NCBI GenBank assembly: GCA_003712165.1
Contig: RHLH01000001.1
Coordinates: 2,701,575 to 2,765,574, forward strand
DNA length: 64,000 nucleotides
Reading direction: 5' to 3'
Origin: Phycisphaera sp.
GTDB taxonomy: Bacteria; Planctomycetota; Phycisphaerae; Phycisphaerales; UBA1924
Both the position numbers and the translations under genes were made by a program. The notes beneath the pieces were generated by a model. It was not told where the DNA came from. It ran no database searches and saw only the letters and a list, made by a program, of their open reading frames with translations. Below, one piece after another: positions 59,917 to 64,000 of this stretch (position 1 is the stretch's first letter; each line of letters starts with the position of its first letter).

Positions 59917-60855
59917 ATGGAGTGGTGGCAGGCTGCAATCCTGGGTCTTGTCGAGGGCGTGACGGAGTACCTCCCCGTTTCGTCCACGGGGCATCTCATC
60001 ATCGCCTCCTCGCTCATGGGGCTGGACGACCCCGAGGTGAAGCGATCCGTCGACGCGTTCAACATCGTGATCCAGGGCGGCGCGATCCTCGCCGTGCTCG
60101 GCCTCTACCGCCAGCGCGTTGGCCAGATGATCACGGGCATGCTCGGACGAAACAAAGCCGGGCTCAGGCTCGCGATCAGGCTCATCGTCGCGTTCCTCCC
60201 CGCAGCGATCCTCGGCGTGCTGCTCAACGACATCATCGAGTCATCGCTTTTCTTCACAGGCCCGGTGCTCACCGCGCTCGCGCTCGGGGGTGTGTACATG
60301 ATCGCCGTCGATCGATGGCGCATGAAACACCTGCGCAATCAGGAAGGCGAAAGCGAAGAGGACGAAGGCCCAGACCTTGACTCCATGTCCGTGCGCTCGG
60401 CGCTGATCATCGGGCTGATCCAATGCATCGCGATGTGGCCCGGCACCAGTAGGTCCATGATGACGATCACGGGCGGCGTGATGACAGGGCTCAGACCAAA
60501 GCACGCCGCAGAATTCAGCTTCCTGCTCGGGTTGCCGACACTCGGCGGCGCTTGCGTCTGGAAACTGCGCTCGAACATCGTCGAATCACAAGAGCAGAAC
60601 CTGCCAAATCTGTTCGAGGTCTTTGGGCCTGTGACGTTCGTCGTTGGCCTCGCCGTCGCGACGATCAGCGCGGTCATCGCCGTGCGCTGGCTCGTGGGTT
60701 TCTTGAACCGTCACGGCCTCGAAGCCTTCGGCTGGTACCGCATCATCCTCGCTGCCGTGCTCGGCGGGCTGATCTGGGCCGGGTACGTCACCGTCGGCGA
60801 GCCGGGTGACGAGCCGCGGACCGAAGCAGCGAGCGCAACGACAACCATCGAGTGA
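59917..60855 (+). CDS. uppP: Undecaprenyl-diphosphatase (BacA/UppP)
   Basis: 312 residues with ~8 membrane helices. Signature EGVTEYLPVSSTGHLII near the N-terminus and PGTSRSMMT in the second half are the two catalytic motifs. It recycles undecaprenyl pyrophosphate for cell-wall and glycan synthesis, so it links to murG and ftsW. A charged loop (EGESEEDEGPDLD) interrupts the middle. Only a weak purine-rich site precedes the ATG. Confidence 0.95.
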   Translation: MEWWQAAILGLVEGVTEYLPVSSTGHLIIASSLMGLDDPEVKRSVDAFNIVIQGGAILAVLGLYRQRVGQMITGMLGRNKAGLRLAIRLIVAFLPAAILGVLLNDIIESSLFFTGPVLTALALGGVYMIAVDRWRMKHLRNQEGESEEDEGPDLDSMSVRSALIIGLIQCIAMWPGTSRSMMTITGGVMTGLRPKHAAEFSFLLGLPTLGGACVWKLRSNIVESQEQNLPNLFEVFGPVTFVVGLAVATISAVIAVRWLVGFLNRHGLEAFGWYRIILAAVLGGLIWAGYVTVGEPGDEPRTEAASATTTIE

Positions 60856-60867
60856 TCCGTTTCTGCA

Positions 60868-61884
60868 CTACGCCGCGACGTCGACGACCATCCGGATCTG
60901 ATCGGGCTCGCCCGCGACACGGAGCATGCCCACACCATCGTTCAGGTTCGCACGCCTCGTGATCAGAGGCAAGAGATCCACGAGCCCCGAGCGGATCGCC
61001 ACGAGTCCCTCGCCGATGCGGCCCGAGCGGGCTCCGAGGATGCGCATCTCGTCACGGATTACCCGCTCGAGATGATCGCTCAGCGACAGATCGAGCCCAT
61101 CCACATGCACGGGCGGCCCCTGCAGAACGAGAGACCCCCTTGGGCGGAGCATCCCAAGCGCCGTGCGCACGGCATCGGCGCCTGCGAGATTCGGACCCGA
61201 CTCGGGCTCGAGGCACACGACGACGACATCCTGATCCGCACGCAGACCTGGTTCCGAGATGTGCCGATGCCTGATCTGCCAGCGCTCGCACAACCCGAAT
61301 CGTTCCTCACGGGCGCCGACGAGCCTGACCGAGGCGTTGCGTTTGGCGAGCACCTGCGCAGCCAGGATTGCCTGAGCGCCATCGCCCAGCACCGTGACGT
61401 ACGTCTGCTTCTCGACCGGAGCAAGATGCGCGACATGCAGCGCGTCGGCGACGGCGTGCGCGAACACGGCCTGCTCAGGATCGATCTTCGATCCCACTTC
61501 CGTCAGATTGCGCACGGGCAACGCGATGTAGTCAGCAAGCGTACCGTCGTGCTGGCGCAGACCAATGACGCGTCGGTTCCGGCAGTGGACGCTCAGGCCT
61601 TTCTTGCACAGATCGCACGTGCCGCAGGCGACGTCGGGCGATGCGACCACCCGCTTGCCGAGCAGTGGTGACTTCGCCGCGCGCTCGCCGAGCTTCTCGA
61701 CGACGCCAACAAGTTCATGCCCGATGACACCCGAGTGATCGATCCGGCCCGAGACGGCTGCCATCTCAAGAGGCGAGAGCCCCGCGTGCTCGATGCGGAC
61801 GAGCGCGTCGGCAGGTCCGATCTCCGGCTGCGCGTAATCGCCTACCAGCCTCGGGCCGTCTTGATCTGTCACGAGTGCTCGCAC
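60868..61884 (-). CDS. Zinc-type alcohol dehydrogenase-like (MDR) protein
   Basis: 338 residues from GTG 61884 with AGGAGG 7 bases upstream; the open frame further upstream is not supported. GHELVGVVEKLG and the four structural-zinc cysteines in CGTCDLCKKGLSVHC are typical of medium-chain dehydrogenases, as is the Rossmann strand VTVLGDGAQAILAAQV. The usual catalytic-zinc cysteine near the N-terminus is replaced (EHAGLSPLEM where GICGTD is expected). It may have altered catalysis or need no catalytic zinc. The substrate is unknown. Confidence 0.85.
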   Translation of the reverse strand: MRALVTDQDGPRLVGDYAQPEIGPADALVRIEHAGLSPLEMAAVSGRIDHSGVIGHELVGVVEKLGERAAKSPLLGKRVVASPDVACGTCDLCKKGLSVHCRNRRVIGLRQHDGTLADYIALPVRNLTEVGSKIDPEQAVFAHAVADALHVAHLAPVEKQTYVTVLGDGAQAILAAQVLAKRNASVRLVGAREERFGLCERWQIRHRHISEPGLRADQDVVVVCLEPESGPNLAGADAVRTALGMLRPRGSLVLQGPPVHVDGLDLSLSDHLERVIRDEMRILGARSGRIGEGLVAIRSGLVDLLPLITRRANLNDGVGMLRVAGEPDQIRMVVDVAA

Positions 61885-62003
61885 GGACTCCCCTCCTGAG
61901 GCGGTGCGCTGAGCGCAGCCTCGTAGAAGGATTCGACCAATCCGGGCCCGGGGGTCCGTCCGGTTCGGATCCCGGTCTCTTGCGGGTCCGTCTGTAACGG
62001 TTA

Positions 62004-62816
62004 TTACTCTTCGCGGGGCATCCCGACTGGCTGAGCAGCGGGCTCGTTTGGTGCCTGGGGGATGAGCGGGACGTACTCGATCCACTTCTTGTCGCGCTCG
62101 AAGTAGGGATAGACGTAGGTGATCTGCCGTGCGAACGGATCCTCTGCCTCGTCGATGTACTCGAGCCACGCGCGCTGGTCGAGCCCGAAGTCCTGACCCG
62201 TCAGAAAGCGCATCGCTTCGAGTGCGCTCATATTGACCGAGAGCGACTGGTCACGGAGCGAGGCCGCGAGCGCCGCAAGAACCCTCGGCTGAGGGTACTG
62301 ACCGAGCGCGTGTGCACAAGCAGAGCGAACATCTTTGCTCTCTTCGATACTCGCGTTCAGTCTGACCAGGAGCGCCTCCACAGCATTCGTGCTATGGATG
62401 CGCTGGAGTGCGCGGGCGGCCTCGATCCTGACGAGTTCGTCCTCATCGCGGAGGGCGATCAGGATCTGCGGGATCTGAGCCGGCCCGCCGTGGTGCGCCA
62501 GCCCCCGCGCCGCCGCGGAGCGGACCGCCGGGTCGTCGTCCCGGAGGTTCTCCTCGAAAAGCTCGAGGTAGAGATCTTCACCCGCAAAGGGCGCGTTGGC
62601 GAGCAGGAGGGTGCCCTGGTACCGGCGGTCGGCGTTGGTGTCGTCGAGCGCCCAAGCCGTGGCCTGGGCAGGGGATGGGCGCGAGAAGAGATCGAAGACA
62701 CCCTGGGCGTTCGGGTTGGATTGATAGCCCATGTCCTCCATGAGCGTGCATCCGCCCAGAAGCAGGCTCATGGCAGCGGAGAGTGTGAATATGGAGACCT
62801 TGGCTGGCGATCGCAT
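62004..62816 (-). CDS. HEAT-repeat lipoprotein
   Basis: 270 residues. A lipoprotein signal ends in LLGGC (cysteine at ~23). HEAT-like helix pairs follow: DDDPAVRSAAARGLAHHGGP, DEDELVRIEAARALQRIHST and ESKDVRSACAHALGQYPQ. The tail carries tyrosine- and proline-rich segments. HEAT repeats bind proteins; the partner is unknown. A TATACT box lies 6 bases before ATG 62816, and no Shine-Dalgarno is seen. Confidence 0.82.
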   Translation of the reverse strand: MRSPAKVSIFTLSAAMSLLLGGCTLMEDMGYQSNPNAQGVFDLFSRPSPAQATAWALDDTNADRRYQGTLLLANAPFAGEDLYLELFEENLRDDDPAVRSAAARGLAHHGGPAQIPQILIALRDEDELVRIEAARALQRIHSTNAVEALLVRLNASIEESKDVRSACAHALGQYPQPRVLAALAASLRDQSLSVNMSALEAMRFLTGQDFGLDQRAWLEYIDEAEDPFARQITYVYPYFERDKKWIEYVPLIPQAPNEPAAQPVGMPREE

Positions 62817-62822
62817 CCGCGG

Positions 62823-62854
62823 AGTATACGGAGCCGATCGGCCCGCTTTAGAAT
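62823..62854. promoter_or_regulatory. Face-to-face leaderless promoter pair
   Basis: TATACT on the - strand (62828-62823) lies 6 bases before ATG 62816; TAGAAT on the + strand (62849-62854) lies 6 bases before ATG 62861. The two boxes are 20 bases apart, so the two promoters cannot be occupied together. Neither gene has a ribosome-binding sequence. Confidence 0.55.
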
Positions 62855-62860
62855 GGGGGC

Positions 62861-63622
62861 ATGAGATGGATCGTTCTGATTGTGCTCGGCGCGATGCTCG
62901 CCGGCTGCTCCGGCAAGCGGGTGCTGTCCGCTGACTCCCCGGCCAAGGGACTTGAGCTGGGCGTCATGCTCCCAGCCGAGGGGATGCTCTCGGCTGAGCT
63001 GTTCTTCTCCGACGACCCGATTGTGGCGCGCTACCAGCGATTTCAGGGCGGGTCGTCCAGGGCCGCCACGAGACGGAGCGAGATGCGTGTCACGCCTACC
63101 GAGGAGGGCTGGCGTCTCGCGTGGTGGCACATGCCGAGGCGCTCCACGGGCACAGCAGAGTTCGAGCACGCGTTCACCCTCCAGCGCGGCGGGGACGGGT
63201 CCGTCCTCGCGACCAGCGGGTTCGGGCGTGAGGGCAGGCACACGATCGTCTTCGACCCGCCGGTGCGCGTCTCTCCGGCGCTCATGCGCGCCGGTGAACG
63301 CATCAACAACGAATTCTCCGCCCGCTACGTCAAAGAGAACGGCGAGCAGGAAGGCACGGGCGACTCGACCCACTGGACCGAGTACGCGGGCCGACAGACC
63401 ATCTCGACACCCATGGGCACGTTCGACGCCGACGTCGTGCTCAGCTCGTGGGAGCTCGACACGGGCGTGGGCACGATCAAGCGCGAGGCGCGGACCTGGA
63501 TCGCCACGGTGCGCCCGGGGCGCACAACGATCGTCGCGCAGGACATCTACACCGAATCTGACTTCATGTGGTGGACCGCGACGTCGAGGCTGCGTCTTGC
63601 GATCGAGGCGATCGTCCGCTGA
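62861..63622 (+). CDS. Hypothetical lipoprotein
   Basis: 253 residues. Signal WIVLIVLGAMLAGC gives a lipobox LAGC. The mature part is beta-rich (FEHAFTLQRGGDGSVLATSG, ARTWIATVRPGRTTIVAQDI). No known family. A TAGAAT box lies 6 bases before the ATG. It abuts a convergent gene at 63622/63623. Confidence 0.78.
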   Translation: MRWIVLIVLGAMLAGCSGKRVLSADSPAKGLELGVMLPAEGMLSAELFFSDDPIVARYQRFQGGSSRAATRRSEMRVTPTEEGWRLAWWHMPRRSTGTAEFEHAFTLQRGGDGSVLATSGFGREGRHTIVFDPPVRVSPALMRAGERINNEFSARYVKENGEQEGTGDSTHWTEYAGRQTISTPMGTFDADVVLSSWELDTGVGTIKREARTWIATVRPGRTTIVAQDIYTESDFMWWTATSRLRLAIEAIVR

Positions 63623-64000
63623 TCAGAACAAGCTCTCGCCCTCTTCGCGAATCGAGATGGGCGGGCTGAGGATCTCGTTCATCACGATCGCCTTGCGCAG
63701 CGAATCAGCGTCGATATTCCCAACCAGCGCTGTGCCCCTTGCCCGCTGAGCCGGGGCGGCCGATGCTCGTCTGCTGGCGGGCACGATGCCAGCCATTGAC
63801 ACCTGCTCTGCGCTGGGAGTCAACGGTGCGGGTCTGGGATGAGCGGCTCTCATTCTCTCACGCTTTGGAGCTGCCTGTTCCTGCTGCTTGAGCTGTTCCT
63901 GTTTTTTGCGAGCAGCCTCGGCTCGCTCCTGAGCGGCCTTGCGTCTGGCTTCCGCCTGCTCGGCGCGCTGACGCATCATCTCCTCGCGCTGCTGACGAAG
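63623..64000 (-). CDS. Coiled-coil protein, partial (cut by right edge)
   Basis: The frame is open to the window edge, giving about 125 residues plus the stop. The N-terminal part in view is a charged coiled coil rich in Arg, Glu, Gln and Ala (QRAEQAEARRKAAQERAEAA); the C-terminal ~70 residues are less regular (GTALVGNIDADSLRKAIVMN). The true start lies upstream of the edge, so the ATG at 63979 is probably internal. No family can be assigned. Confidence 0.6.
   Translation of the reverse strand, partial: LRQQREEMMRQRAEQAEARRKAAQERAEAARKKQEQLKQQEQAAPKRERMRAAHPRPAPLTPSAEQVSMAGIVPASRRASAAPAQRARGTALVGNIDADSLRKAIVMNEILSPPISIREEGESLF

Overview
The window reads as chromosomal DNA of a GC-rich, Gram-negative-type planctomycete, most likely of class Phycisphaerae. 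Supporting signs are a secreted protein ending in a dockerin-like double EF-hand repeat with a terminal Gly-Cys, a PqqD/M50/HlyD membrane fusion, a histone H1 (Hc1)-like small basic protein, MoxR/DUF58/BatA-type genes, many lipoproteins of no known function and very dense gene packing with ATGA, GTGA and TGATG overlaps. I see no rRNA, tRNA, CRISPR array, insertion sequence or prophage. No gene-free stretch exceeds 300 bases.

Layout. 1-13918 (-): one unidirectional run of overlapping genes, read from 13918 downward: fused two-domain ABC permease, NHL-repeat lipoprotein, VWA membrane protein (frameshifted here), MoxR ATPase, DUF58 protein, small lipoprotein, BatA-like VWA protein, large membrane protein, ABC ATPase and ABC-2 permease (cut by the left edge). 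14041-16348 (+): accB, accC and a small zinc-ribbon protein. 16355-23427 (-): a four-gene export-like cassette made of an RND-type HlyD adaptor, a GAF-GAF-HlyD membrane protein, a PqqD-M50 protease-HlyD membrane protein and a shortened SecA-like ATPase. 23550-25641 (+): DegT aminotransferase and a dockerin-anchored secreted protein. 25642-36456 (-): acyl-carrier-protein remnant, manA-like isomerase, UvrC-like protein, FabZ-like dehydratase, Hc1-like protein, APH-like kinase, rsmA, HAD phosphatase, diguanylate cyclase, murG and ftsW. 36512-49308: hypothetical and membrane proteins, rimO, a stand-alone MshEN domain, mnmE and yidC (coupled), a metallophosphoesterase, and tandem clpP genes on the + strand. 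49309-64000: mostly - strand, with an outer-membrane barrel, glyA, an exported methyltransferase-like protein, a TPR protein, a metallophosphoesterase next to a Ser/Thr kinase, a PGRP-type amidase, trmL, a double thioredoxin-fold protein without cysteines, a SpoU methylase, uppP (+), an alcohol-dehydrogenase-like protein and three lipoprotein or coiled-coil genes.

How the genes fit together. Cell-envelope work dominates: peptidoglycan precursors (murG, ftsW, uppP), membrane insertion (yidC), a probable export or efflux cassette, and Bat/MoxR-type envelope proteins tied to an ABC transporter. Housekeeping RNA modification (rsmA, rimO, mnmE, trmL, a SpoU methylase) and ClpP proteolysis are interspersed.

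The most interesting points are the SecA-like/M50/HlyD cassette with a SecA lacking its C-terminal translocation domains; a 7-bp tandem duplication that breaks the large VWA gene; a recurring TAnnnT box 6-7 bases upstream of start codons that lack a Shine-Dalgarno sequence, suggesting leaderless transcripts; and an acyl-carrier-protein remnant with an in-frame stop.
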